Shown here one piece after another: positions 25,346-33,261 of a stretch of 64,000 nt of DNA (position 1 is its first letter; each line of letters starts with the position of its first letter). A program made the translations under genes and the position numbers. Under the pieces are notes generated by a model that searched no databases, was not told the DNA's origin, and saw only the letters and a program-made list of their open reading frames with translations. This DNA is from Aureliella helgolandensis. GTDB taxonomy: Bacteria > Planctomycetota > Planctomycetia > Pirellulales > Pirellulaceae. The DNA is taken from positions 6,874,501 to 6,938,500 of the forward strand of contig NZ_CP036298.1 of the NCBI RefSeq assembly GCF_007752135.1, read 5' to 3'.

Positions 25346-26827
25346 CTAAGATTTGATCCAGTCTTTGCGCTGCCGACTGCTCGGGATCCCTAGCTTCTTT
25401 CGATACTTGGTAATGGTTCGACGCGCTACGGTCAGTCCCAATTTGGATAGTTCTTTTACCAAGTCGTCGTCGCTGTACGGCTTTTGCTTATCCTCCTTAT
25501 CGACCAGATCAGTCAGTTTCAGGCGAATGGTTTCCCAGGCGACATCCTCGCCGTCTTCACTGCGTGTGCCGTGAACGAAAAAGCGTTTGAGTGGGAAGAT
25601 ACCACGCGGCGTTTGAATCCATTTATCGTCCACCGCGCGACTGATCGTAGTCACGTGAACTCCCACCACATCCGCAATTTGCTGCATTTTCAACGGTTCA
25701 ATGAACTCGGGACCGTCGTCTAGAAACTTCTTTTGGTATTCAACAATCGACTGCGCTACCTTTTGGACCGTATTCCGCCGCTGCTGAATCGCTTCGATCA
25801 ACCAATTGGCAGACTCAATCTTGCGGCGAATAAACTCTCTCTCTTCGGCGGTCGCATTCGGGTCCGCCAAGCGCTTTCGGTAATAATCGCTGATCCGCAG
25901 AGTAGGCACACGGTCATCTTCGAGCTTGACGGTGTATTGCCCGGAAGAATCCATTTCAACAACCACGTCGGGGCTGACAATGGGGACGTGCGTTTCGAGA
26001 AAGGCTGCACCCGGCTTGGGATTCAGGTGGTGGAACTCTTGGCGCGCCTGTTGAATCTGCTCGATCGACACTCCCATTTTCTTTTCGATCAAGGGGAGAC
26101 GATTCTCCGCCAGATCTTCCAAGTGGTCTTTAATCAAGACAGTCAGGATGTCGTAGTAGTCAAAATCTGGCGTCAGTTGATTTAACAAGCACTCGCTGAG
26201 GGTGCGTGCGGCGATCCCCGGGGGATCTAAGGATTGCACGATTTCCAGCGCCTCTTCCGCCTTCCCCAAATCCTCTTCGGTGTGCCCAGGTTGCAGCAAG
26301 TCGCGCAGGCTGGTTTTAAAATACCCGCCGTTGCGGGCGTCCAACGTCGAGATAATCCGTTCGGCAATGGCCTCAAGCTCCGAATCAATGTCCATCTCTG
26401 CCAATTGATGCATGAGGTAGTCATTGAGCGATTCGGGCCGCTCCATGGCATTGGCCATCAAATCATGCTGGCGATCGGAGGCTTCCTGAGTACGGTTGGA
26501 GGAGGTGCGAAAATCATCGAAATTCTGCGGCATCTCGCTGTCCATATTGTCCAGCCGCTCAAAATCCTCCGTGTTCGATTGATTGTCCTTGACCACCAAC
26601 TCCTTCTCGTCTTCGGTGGGACGATTTGGATCTTCCTTCTCTTCGGTGTTCCCGGATAGATCCTCATCCTCTTGGACTTCGAGCATGGGATTCTCGTTGA
26701 TCTCCTGCTCCACACGCTCTTGGAGCGCCAGCACGGGCAACTGCAGAATCTCCATCGACTGAATCATCTTCGGGGACAACTTCTGCGTTTGAAGTTGACG
26801 GGTTTCCATTCCAAAGGAAAGTCGCAT
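25346..26827 (-). CDS. rpoN: RNA polymerase sigma-54 factor
   Basis: The ATG at 26827 begins the family-typical MRLSFGMETRQLQTQKLSPK; a frame open to 26914 adds an unlikely 29-residue leader. The 493-residue product has the Gln/Leu-rich activator region I (SPKMIQSMEILQLPVLALQE), an acidic region II (residues 55-130), the core-binding domain, the HTH domain (EPLKMQQIADVVGVHVTTIS) and the RpoN box ARRTITKYRKKLGIPSSRQR close to the C-terminus. It directs transcription at -24/-12 promoters and needs an ATP-dependent activator. No hpf, ptsN or kdpE-type neighbours are present. It is transcribed alone. Confidence 0.97.
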   Translation of the reverse strand: MRLSFGMETRQLQTQKLSPKMIQSMEILQLPVLALQERVEQEINENPMLEVQEDEDLSGNTEEKEDPNRPTEDEKELVVKDNQSNTEDFERLDNMDSEMPQNFDDFRTSSNRTQEASDRQHDLMANAMERPESLNDYLMHQLAEMDIDSELEAIAERIISTLDARNGGYFKTSLRDLLQPGHTEEDLGKAEEALEIVQSLDPPGIAARTLSECLLNQLTPDFDYYDILTVLIKDHLEDLAENRLPLIEKKMGVSIEQIQQARQEFHHLNPKPGAAFLETHVPIVSPDVVVEMDSSGQYTVKLEDDRVPTLRISDYYRKRLADPNATAEEREFIRRKIESANWLIEAIQQRRNTVQKVAQSIVEYQKKFLDDGPEFIEPLKMQQIADVVGVHVTTISRAVDDKWIQTPRGIFPLKRFFVHGTRSEDGEDVAWETIRLKLTDLVDKEDKQKPYSDDDLVKELSKLGLTVARRTITKYRKKLGIPSSRQRKDWIKS

Positions 26828-27644
26828 GATTATGAACTCAATTCGAGGAGAAACGGGCTGCACCAGCTGCGGCGAAAGTCCGTAGCTGGGAGACGCTAGT
26901 CTGAATTTTATCATTTTCTATCGAAGTTGATGCCTAAATTTGACAAAAAGGCACAGAAGTTGCGTCCAATCGTTCAATAACGCCACACTTTCCAGCTCTT
27001 GAGAGCGACAGAGGTGCTCTTAACCGCATCCTCAGTACATTCGCCAGCACAAGTACGGGAGCTGAGAGCTCGCCAACCAATTGGCGAGACCCCCTGTTTT
27101 AAGGGCACGATAGGAACGATTGCCTGGCGAGACCACCTTCCGCTCAATTCATAGCGATGCCGCCAGCCGTGCAATCATTTTCAGAGGCTACTGCCGGCGA
27201 GAGCGTCTGGTCCCTCCACCTGTGCATCAACCACTTCTAGCACTTCCTCTCGCTCTAACGTTTTTGGTTGCAACCTCGTGTGGCTGGGGCCACGAAGGTT
27301 AGGGTCAAGAATGGGCCGCCAGAGCAGGCCGATTCCAGAGTCCAATAGAGTTGAAGCAGCCCGTTCGTATACGGGCTGTTGAAATAGTAACCCGCCGCGT
27401 GAGCAAGGAAAGATAACCTCCGCTACAAGTCAATTAAGGATGCTACCTCCGCACTAAAATTCAAATTGCGATTAAATCAACAGCCCGTATAGCAGCAGAG
27501 ACGCGGTTCGGTAACGGACCAGCGGCCCGGTCGGTGAGCGATTTTGGTGAGCACCTCTGCGGCCGCCCGCAGAAACAGACAGGGTAACAGACAGGAGACA
27601 GCAACAGCGGCAGAGCGGTTGCCAGGCGAGGTGTGCAACTCTGG
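26828..27644. other. Long intergenic region with one mobile-type repeat
   Basis: No gene was recognised. The only structure is the element with terminal inverted repeats at 27368-27491, lying between recR and rpoN. Confidence 0.5.
27368..27491 (-). repeat. Complete terminal-inverted-repeat element (MITE-like)
   Basis: The 124-bp element is bounded by perfect 15-bp inverted repeats, TATACGGGCTGTTGA (27368-27382) and TCAACAGCCCGTATA (27477-27491). The interior carries AATAGTAACCCGCCGCGTGA, GCAAGGAAAGATAACCTCCG, CTACAAGTCAATTAAGGATG and the AAAATTCAAATTGCGATT block. It encodes nothing. The outermost TA on both sides could be a target duplication. A near-identical copy in opposite orientation lies at 38069-38184. 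Confidence 0.88.
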
Positions 27645-28247
27645 CTAGTGCATTCGCTGACGCCCAGACATCGCGTCGGCCAGGATTTCGCGGTTGGTGT
27701 GCTCCAACACACTACCGGTCGTAATGCCGCGGGCCAGCCTCGAAACCTGCACGGGGAAATCGGCTAGCTGGTTGGTGATGTACAGCGCCGAACCATCCCC
27801 TTCCACCGTTGGATTGGTAGCCATGATGATCTCGCTGAAATTCCCCTTGCGAACCCGCTCTACCAATTCATCAATGGTCAGCTGATCGGGCCCGATTCCA
27901 TCCAGGGGTGCAATGCGTCCTAGCAGAACGTGGTAGAGACCGCGGAAAACGCCCGCTTGCTCCATGGCCATCAAATCGCGTGGTTGCTCGACGATACACA
28001 GCAGACTGGTATCGCGCGACAGATCCGTACAGATGGAGCACAACGGCCCCTCGGACAAGTTGAAGCACTCGCTGCAGTACCGGACGTTCTCGCGGACGTT
28101 GCGTATCGCCTCACTCAGGGCAAGCGCCTCCCCCTTGCTAACGCGTAGCAGATGGTAGGCCAAACGTTCAGCCGATTTGCGACCGATTCCGGGTAAACGC
28201 CCTAGTTGGTCAATCAATTCATTGATGGAACTTGATTCTTGGGCCAT
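27645..28247 (-). CDS. recR: Recombination protein RecR
   Basis: The 200-residue product has the N-terminal helix-hairpin-helix (LPGIGRKSAERLAYHLL), a C4 zinc finger (CSECFNLSEGPLCSIC), a Toprim domain (LLCIVEQPRDLMAMEQAG) and the conserved IIMATNPTVEGD motif. RecR forms a clamp that with RecO (and RecF) loads RecA at gaps. It is the last gene of the ffs-dnaX-ybaB-recR cluster on the minus strand, an arrangement also known from Bacillus. The gap to ybaB is 52 nt. Confidence 0.97.
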   Translation of the reverse strand: MAQESSSINELIDQLGRLPGIGRKSAERLAYHLLRVSKGEALALSEAIRNVRENVRYCSECFNLSEGPLCSICTDLSRDTSLLCIVEQPRDLMAMEQAGVFRGLYHVLLGRIAPLDGIGPDQLTIDELVERVRKGNFSEIIMATNPTVEGDGSALYITNQLADFPVQVSRLARGITTGSVLEHTNREILADAMSGRQRMH

Positions 28248-28299
28248 ACGGCGTGCGCTTGTTTACGGAGGAAAGCTGGAGCGGTCCAGCGCGAACATG

Positions 28300-28641
28300 T
28301 TAGAGGCTGGATAGAGCGTCATCCAGTCCCGGAAGATCGATCCCACCTGTAATTTGACGCATCTTTTCAACACTCAGCTTCCTGACTTTGGTCAGCGCTT
28401 CATTCATGGCCGCAGGAATGAGCTCCTCGAGCATCTCTTGATCATTCTTGTCAAACAACTCGGGAGAAATCCGTAGGCTCATGACCTGCCCCACTCCATT
28501 GATCTCGACGATCACCATATCTCCGCCCGCACTACCGGTGGCTAGTTCGGCAGCTAGTTCTTCGCGCATCTCTTTGACGCGTTCCCCCATGGAACCAGCA
28601 TTGCGCATGAGTTGGGCCAGGCCGTTTAGATTCTTAAACAT
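28300..28641 (-). CDS. ybaB: YbaB/EbfC family nucleoid-associated protein
   Basis: The 113-residue product matches the family: an N-terminal helix (MFKNLNGLAQLMRNAGSM then RVKEMREELA), the central GDMVIVEINGVGQVMSLRIS sheet, and the C-terminal helix with MNEALTKVRKLSVEKM. Members form dimers that bind DNA and are commonly found between dnaX and recR, exactly as here. The C-terminal GGIDLPGLDDALSSL matches the usual GG-PGL ending. Confidence 0.95.
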   Translation of the reverse strand: MFKNLNGLAQLMRNAGSMGERVKEMREELAAELATGSAGGDMVIVEINGVGQVMSLRISPELFDKNDQEMLEELIPAAMNEALTKVRKLSVEKMRQITGGIDLPGLDDALSSL

Positions 28642-28771
28642 CGTTCTACCTCAAGGAAAAAAGTATGATTTCAAACTGACCAACGCACTTCAGCGCCAGA
28701 TAGCGATGCCCCTTCGAGATGGGCATCTTAAAAGATTCCCAGCTGGGACGGAGACCTATCTGCCACACGTC

Positions 28772-30805
28772 TTAGCCCGGCGGTGGAATTCTAGGGGGAT
28801 CCACTCGCACGACTTCAGCATCCAAGACTTCGCAGACTTTCTTTACGAACGGATCCTCGGAGACTTGCCGCAATTTCTGCACGCGAATGGTGGCTTGGGG
28901 TGTTGCGGCGACCAGCTTTGGCGGCTCACCAGGTGCACAGGAAAAACTAATGCGTACCGTACGCCCCAGGGATTGGTCCAAGGTCTGTTGCAGTAGTGCC
29001 CGGCGATCCGCCTGCTCACAATAGTCGGTAATTTTAGTGGCGCCTGGCGGATAAACGACGTTCCAACTATCACTCCCCTGGGGCTCCACCGCGATGGCCA
29101 TCCCGGCAAAATCAGCCAACATCCCGTCAATCGAACTCACCGCCTTTTTCCAAGCGGCAAGCGCTTCCGTCGAGCCGTGGATTGGGGCTGCGGGCTGGCG
29201 TTGGGCAGCAGATGCGCTGGCAGGTGTCGCTGCTGGTTCCGTCGCAGGTGCAGCGGGTGCGGGTTTGGTCTGGGCCGAGGTGGACGATTCGAGGGCAGGT
29301 GTCGCGACCGCATTCGCTAAGGTTTGTGACGGCGGTGATACGGCGTTCGCAACGGCAACCGACTCTGGTGGAGCAGGGGCAGGGGCAGAGTTGCCTGGCG
29401 GCGACGGATTGCTCACTGGCGGTGCTGCCGATTTTGCCGCGACGGGAGTTGCGACCGATGCAGTGGGCGCAGAGGCAGGCTGGGTTTCCCCCCGGTCCGC
29501 ATCGTGGCGTTCTGCTGGCCGAGCAGCTGCGGGGATCGCTGGGATCGGGCGAGCTGGTGGCGTCGAAACGGGCTCGGCTACGTTGGGGCTATTGTTTTTT
29601 TTTTCGCCTGCACTCGCCGCTGCCGGCCCACCGCCCGTCGTAGTACCAAGTCGCAATGCGGCCTCCAACAGTGCTGGAATCGATGCCAATTTTTCCAATT
29701 GACAGATCTGCACCAAGGCGACTTCCAACAGAGTGACTGCCGAAACGCTGGTCCGCATGCGAACCAACGATTCGTCAACGATCTGAATCGCCGACAGAAT
29801 CGTCTGCAACCCCCAGCGACTCGCCAACTCCTGGAGTTGCGGATGCCCCACGGGATTGGCTAGCTTCAGCAAGTCGGGGCCACCGCCTACCCCCACGGCC
29901 ATGATATCCCTGAAGTAGTTCAAGAGCTGCTCTGCTAGCTGCCCGGGATCTGCGCCAGATCGGGTCGCTTCCTCGGCAATGGACAACGCTTTGAGCGCGT
30001 CGGCGTCACAGAGCGCTTCGGCAATTGCCAACAAGCGTCCCTCATCGGCGGTTCCCAGCAATTGATGCACTTGTTCGACCGAGATGCGATCGGTGGAAAA
30101 GCTCATCACCTGCTCAAGCAGCGACTGACTGTCGCGCATCGACCCGGCCGCGCGACGCGCTAACAGCGCCAGGGCTTCATCATCGGCCGTAAAGCCTTCA
30201 GCGGTAGTAATTTCTTTGAGGCGTTTTTGAATCGCTTCAAATTTGACCGGAGCGAAATCAAATCGCTGGCAACGGGAGAGAACCGTGATGGGAATTTTGT
30301 CGGGGTCGGTCGTACAGAAGATAAATTTGACGTGTGCCGGCGGCTCCTCCAATGTCTTCAACAGAGCGTTGAAGGCTTGGTTGGTCAGCATGTGGACTTC
30401 GTCAATGATATAGATTTTGTACCGCGATCGACTCGGCCGTACGTTGACGTTGGCGCGCAGCGTGCGAATCTCTTCGATACCACGATTGCTCGCACCGTCG
30501 ATCTCGATCACATCCATGTCCTCTCCAGCGTCGACCGCTTGCGCGATGTCGGCGGCCAATTCGGGGGCAATGCCCTCGGGAGAGTTTAATGCCTTGGCAA
30601 ATATTCGTGCCGTCGATGTTTTGCCGACACCACGCGCGCCGGTGAACAGATAGGCATGTCCAACGCGACCGGTCGCAATGGCTTTTTCGAGCGCCTGAGC
30701 GACGTGCCCCTGCCCAACAAGCTCATCAAATGCGAGCGGACGATAACGCCGCGCTACGACGGTGTATCCGGCGGCGGAGTTGGAATCAGTGGCTTCGGTA
30801 ACCAT
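28772..30805 (-). CDS. dnaX: DNA polymerase III subunit gamma/tau
   Basis: The ATG at 30805 gives the usual start (MVTEATDS...YTVVARRYRP); an ATG at 30856 would add 17 residues. The 677-residue tau form has the clamp-loader ATPase: Walker A GARGVGKT (56-63), IYIIDEVHML Walker B, SRC sensor (LSRCQRFDF), and the collar domain to about residue 370. An Ala/Pro-rich linker (about 400-560) follows, then a C-terminal domain. Two oddities: the cysteines of the usual zinc module between Walker A and EIDGAS are all absent (ALNSPEGIAPELAADIAQAV), and ten consecutive A (minus strand, 29604-29595) form codons E401-K-K-N. One extra A (or a -1 shift) gives a stop after 405 residues, one A less a stop after 408, so a gamma form is likely. 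Confidence 0.96.
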   Translation of the reverse strand: MVTEATDSNSAAGYTVVARRYRPLAFDELVGQGHVAQALEKAIATGRVGHAYLFTGARGVGKTSTARIFAKALNSPEGIAPELAADIAQAVDAGEDMDVIEIDGASNRGIEEIRTLRANVNVRPSRSRYKIYIIDEVHMLTNQAFNALLKTLEEPPAHVKFIFCTTDPDKIPITVLSRCQRFDFAPVKFEAIQKRLKEITTAEGFTADDEALALLARRAAGSMRDSQSLLEQVMSFSTDRISVEQVHQLLGTADEGRLLAIAEALCDADALKALSIAEEATRSGADPGQLAEQLLNYFRDIMAVGVGGGPDLLKLANPVGHPQLQELASRWGLQTILSAIQIVDESLVRMRTSVSAVTLLEVALVQICQLEKLASIPALLEAALRLGTTTGGGPAAASAGEKKNNSPNVAEPVSTPPARPIPAIPAAARPAERHDADRGETQPASAPTASVATPVAAKSAAPPVSNPSPPGNSAPAPAPPESVAVANAVSPPSQTLANAVATPALESSTSAQTKPAPAAPATEPAATPASASAAQRQPAAPIHGSTEALAAWKKAVSSIDGMLADFAGMAIAVEPQGSDSWNVVYPPGATKITDYCEQADRRALLQQTLDQSLGRTVRISFSCAPGEPPKLVAATPQATIRVQKLRQVSEDPFVKKVCEVLDAEVVRVDPPRIPPPG
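29595..29604 (-). promoter_or_regulatory. A10 slippage site in dnaX
   Basis: On the coding strand the reading is GGC GAA AAA AAA AAC AAT AGC. Adding one A gives GAA AAA AAA AAA CAA TAG; removing one gives GAA AAA AAA ACA ATA GCC CCA ACG TAG. Both shifted frames end almost at once, right after the collar domain, as expected for gamma. This parallels the A9 transcriptional slippage site known in Thermus thermophilus dnaX. No separate Shine-Dalgarno or stem-loop stimulator was identified. Confidence 0.65.
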
Positions 30806-31061
30806 CAACCTAATTGCTTGCTCAAGGAGTCGCTGGATGCAAACGGGAGAGCCCACAGTCTAACGCGCAGCCATCGGCTCGCAGAGGCCCGTCGAACGAT
30901 GCTTGGAAGAAAAACGCAAGGCATCTACCCAGCCGGCACTGCACATGCTTCAGATGGGGGAGCCAGACAGGCAGCCAAAGATATGGAGACGGCAGCGTGG
31001 GACGCCATAATTGGCCAACCACCCCCAACCATCACCGCGAGAGCTATTTATTCCCCAGAAT

Positions 31062-31178
31062 GATCCACCTGCCCAACAGAGGCCCTCGCACAAGAGTACC
31101 CCGCTTATGGCTGCTACAATTAAGTCCTGACCAGGTTCACGGCTCCCCCTCGCGAGAGCCACTGTCAGGCAGGTGATC
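31062..31178 (-). ncRNA. ffs: Signal recognition particle RNA (4.5S type)
   Basis: On the minus strand the conserved SRP core GTGAACCTGGTCAGG ... GTAGCAGCCATAAGCGG is visible. Terminal arms pair: CACCTGCC near the 5' end with GGCAGGTG near the 3' end, then GGCTCTCGC with GCGAGGGCC, and GAG with CTC flanking the core. The RNA is a single hairpin of about 117 nt without an Alu domain. It binds Ffh for co-translational targeting to the membrane. The apical loop reads ACTTAATTGT in place of the common TCCGGAAGGA, so the usual GGAA tetraloop is missing. It lies upstream of dnaX-ybaB-recR, the same order as Bacillus subtilis scr-dnaX-yaaK-recR. The ends are estimated to a few nt. Confidence 0.92.
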
Positions 31179-31258
31179 TAACATCTCTTCCCTAACAATG
31201 TACGCGAGTTAACTCAGTTTAGAAGCCTAGATCCGAAGAATTCTGGATTCTGCACCAA

Positions 31259-31386
31259 GTTAAATTCGCACACAGTTAAATTCGCACACAGTTAAATTCG
31301 CACACAGTTAAATTCGCACACAGTTAAATTCGCACACAGTTAAATTCGCACACAGTTAAATTCGCACACAGTTAAATTCGCACACA
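31259..31386. repeat. Short tandem repeat, eight copies of 16 bp
   Basis: GTTAAATTCGCACACA is repeated eight times without a mismatch from 31259 to 31386, followed by GTACTG. It lies between the stop of the minus-strand Arg-rich gene (31402) and the 5' end of the SRP RNA (31178). The 16-bp unit is not a multiple of three and is not within a gene. Perfect identity suggests recent expansion. Confidence 0.97.
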
Positions 31387-31401
31387 GTACTGCGGGGCAG
31401 C

Positions 31402-33261
31402 TTAGCGTCGGCCGCGGGAACGTCCACCGCGTGGTCCACCACGATGCTCATGCTTCTTGTGGTTGTCGATGTTGGCGGTGACCAAGGTTTCCAACGAGTC
31501 TTGCCAGGTTGGAATGTTGCGGTGTTTTTCTTCATCCTCGGCCATCGCATCGTCATCGCCATCATCTACGACGCGTGGGCTACTCTTGCGTGGTGGTCGA
31601 TCGTCGCGGGACCGCTCTTCACGAGGTCCTCGCACTGGCTCCGAACCTGCTTCACCATCCTTGCGGCGTGCTTCGGCGGGACGGCGACGTCTACGACGAC
31701 GGCTTGAATCCCGTTCGCCTCCACGATCGTCTTCGCCATCACCGGCATCTTCGCGAGCGGCATCGGTGTCGGGCAGGACTTCTGCATCTGCTGCATCCCC
31801 CCGAGGAGCACGACTCGTGGGTGCTGCTGACTCCTCGCCCGAAACTTCCGTTGTCTCTTCGCTGGTGCGGCCACGGCCTCGGCCACGACGACGACGGCGG
31901 TTCGAACGACGCTCGGAAATACTTGGGCTCTCCTCGGTGGCTGGCACCTCGGCTGCGGCATCGAGTTGATCCGCTTCGAACGAATCGGGTTCGTCCCAAT
32001 TTCCGGAGGATTCCACGGGAGCGTATAACTCAGCCCCGCCCCAGACTTTGGAATCTGAGGAAGTGGGCTGGTTACCACCATTCCGTCTGCGCGAATCGGC
32101 ACGGTCTCTTCCTTCGCCTCGTGCGCCGGCTTCTTTGCGAGCTGGTGAGTCGCCCCGGCTGCTTCCGCGACGGCCTCTGGAATCCTCGCGAGAGCGACCT
32201 TCACTGCGTCCGCGCGAATCGCTGCGTGGAGAATCCGCTTCTGAGCGACCGGCACTCTCACGTCTGGAAGATGGCTCTTGGCGGCGTGGTCGCTCGCGAG
32301 CGACGGGCTCTTCTTCAGGCTCAGCCTCGGCAGCTTGCAAGCCTCGGCCGAACGAATCTCCTTTGGAATCGACCGCTTCGGTAGACTCATCAGAGCTGTC
32401 GGCACCACTGCGACCACGTCCGCGGCGACGCCGCCGTCGACCGCGTCGCTCGTCGCTTCCCTCTTCAACGTCACCGCTTTTAGCGTCGGCGCGGCTGACT
32501 TCTTCACCAAGCTCAGCTTCGGGCAGTTCGACGACCGCTTCCACATCCTCCACGGGACTGATGTCGTCAACTACGCGACGCTTCCGCCCCCAACCTTCAC
32601 TGCGATCACGTGGAGCATCGCCGAAGAGGGCGTCCAAGGCAGCGTTCGAATCTTTACTCTTGGCCGACTCACCAAAGCCCGGAACCTCTGCGCGAGGTGG
32701 CTTCGAGCGGAATGAGATCATCTCATCGGAAATTTCTGGGGCAGCTTCGGGAGATGTCGGTGCTTTCTTCGCCCGAGGCGGTTCTGAAACGACATCTGCC
32801 CTAGGTGCCTGTTCAACCGGCGTCGGAACAGGGGCAGGGGCTTCTCGCGCACTGCGATCCCCCGGCAAATTGAACATACTCGCCAATTTGTCCCAGGAAG
32901 ACTTGCGTTTCTTCGGGGGCTCTACGATGGGCTCGGCCGCAACCGGCTCGGGCAAGGATGGGGGCGAATCACTTTCGAACATTCGGTCAGATCTCTTTGT
33001 ATGAGGTACCGAAGGCTCCGAATCGGGAACGCTTTGGCGAGGAGGTGATATCTCCGCCTGCTCAACATCCGGTGTGGACGTGGACAAGGCTGGAGGTTCA
33101 GCTGTCGGCTTGGCCGAATCAGCTATTGGGGACGCAGTGGGCTTTTTTTCAGCTGCCACTTTCGTCGATTTTGGCTTGGGCGCAGAGGAACCCTCAACAT
33201 CAGGAGTACCTAAACCAGGAGCGCCCAGAACATTTGCGATCGATTTCCAATGATCCGCCAT
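31402..33261 (-). CDS. Large disordered Arg/Ser/Glu-rich protein
   Basis: The ATG at 33261 starts MADHWKSIANVLGAPGLG; the frame is open upstream, but that part is Cys/Ser-rich and unlikely. The about 619-residue product is mostly low-complexity: Pro/Ala/Glu-rich to residue 250, then blocks of GRRRRRRGRGRSG type, RSRE-type stretches and RRRRGRGRGR. The C-terminus holds a more conserved-looking segment, RNIPTWQDSLETLVTANIDNH, before a Gly/Arg tail (RGGPRGGRSRGRR). RGG-type tails usually bind RNA, so an RNA-associated role (as in RNase E-type scaffolds) is an inference. The upstream W-rich segment DKLASMFNLPGDRS may be a short docking motif. The coding direction is supported by the conserved-type C-terminus; the opposite strand also has long open frames caused by base composition. 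Confidence 0.7.
   Translation of the reverse strand: MADHWKSIANVLGAPGLGTPDVEGSSAPKPKSTKVAAEKKPTASPIADSAKPTAEPPALSTSTPDVEQAEISPPRQSVPDSEPSVPHTKRSDRMFESDSPPSLPEPVAAEPIVEPPKKRKSSWDKLASMFNLPGDRSAREAPAPVPTPVEQAPRADVVSEPPRAKKAPTSPEAAPEISDEMISFRSKPPRAEVPGFGESAKSKDSNAALDALFGDAPRDRSEGWGRKRRVVDDISPVEDVEAVVELPEAELGEEVSRADAKSGDVEEGSDERRGRRRRRRGRGRSGADSSDESTEAVDSKGDSFGRGLQAAEAEPEEEPVARERPRRQEPSSRRESAGRSEADSPRSDSRGRSEGRSREDSRGRRGSSRGDSPARKEAGARGEGRDRADSRRRNGGNQPTSSDSKVWGGAELYAPVESSGNWDEPDSFEADQLDAAAEVPATEESPSISERRSNRRRRRGRGRGRTSEETTEVSGEESAAPTSRAPRGDAADAEVLPDTDAAREDAGDGEDDRGGERDSSRRRRRRRPAEARRKDGEAGSEPVRGPREERSRDDRPPRKSSPRVVDDGDDDAMAEDEEKHRNIPTWQDSLETLVTANIDNHKKHEHRGGPRGGRSRGRR

Noticed and set aside
29094-29702. 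Plus-strand Ala/Gly-rich frame opposite dnaX
   Set aside because: It lies wholly within dnaX linker sequence and mirrors the Ala/Pro repeats there.
31259-31386. CRISPR or iteron origin
   Set aside because: Units of 16 bp abut directly, with no spacers and no rep or dnaA gene nearby.
32048-33004. Plus-strand frame of about 318 codons opposite the Arg-rich gene
   Set aside because: It is the mirror of a low-complexity gene with strong base bias; its translation is Ser/Arg/Pro-rich with no start context, whereas the minus strand has a structured C-terminal motif.
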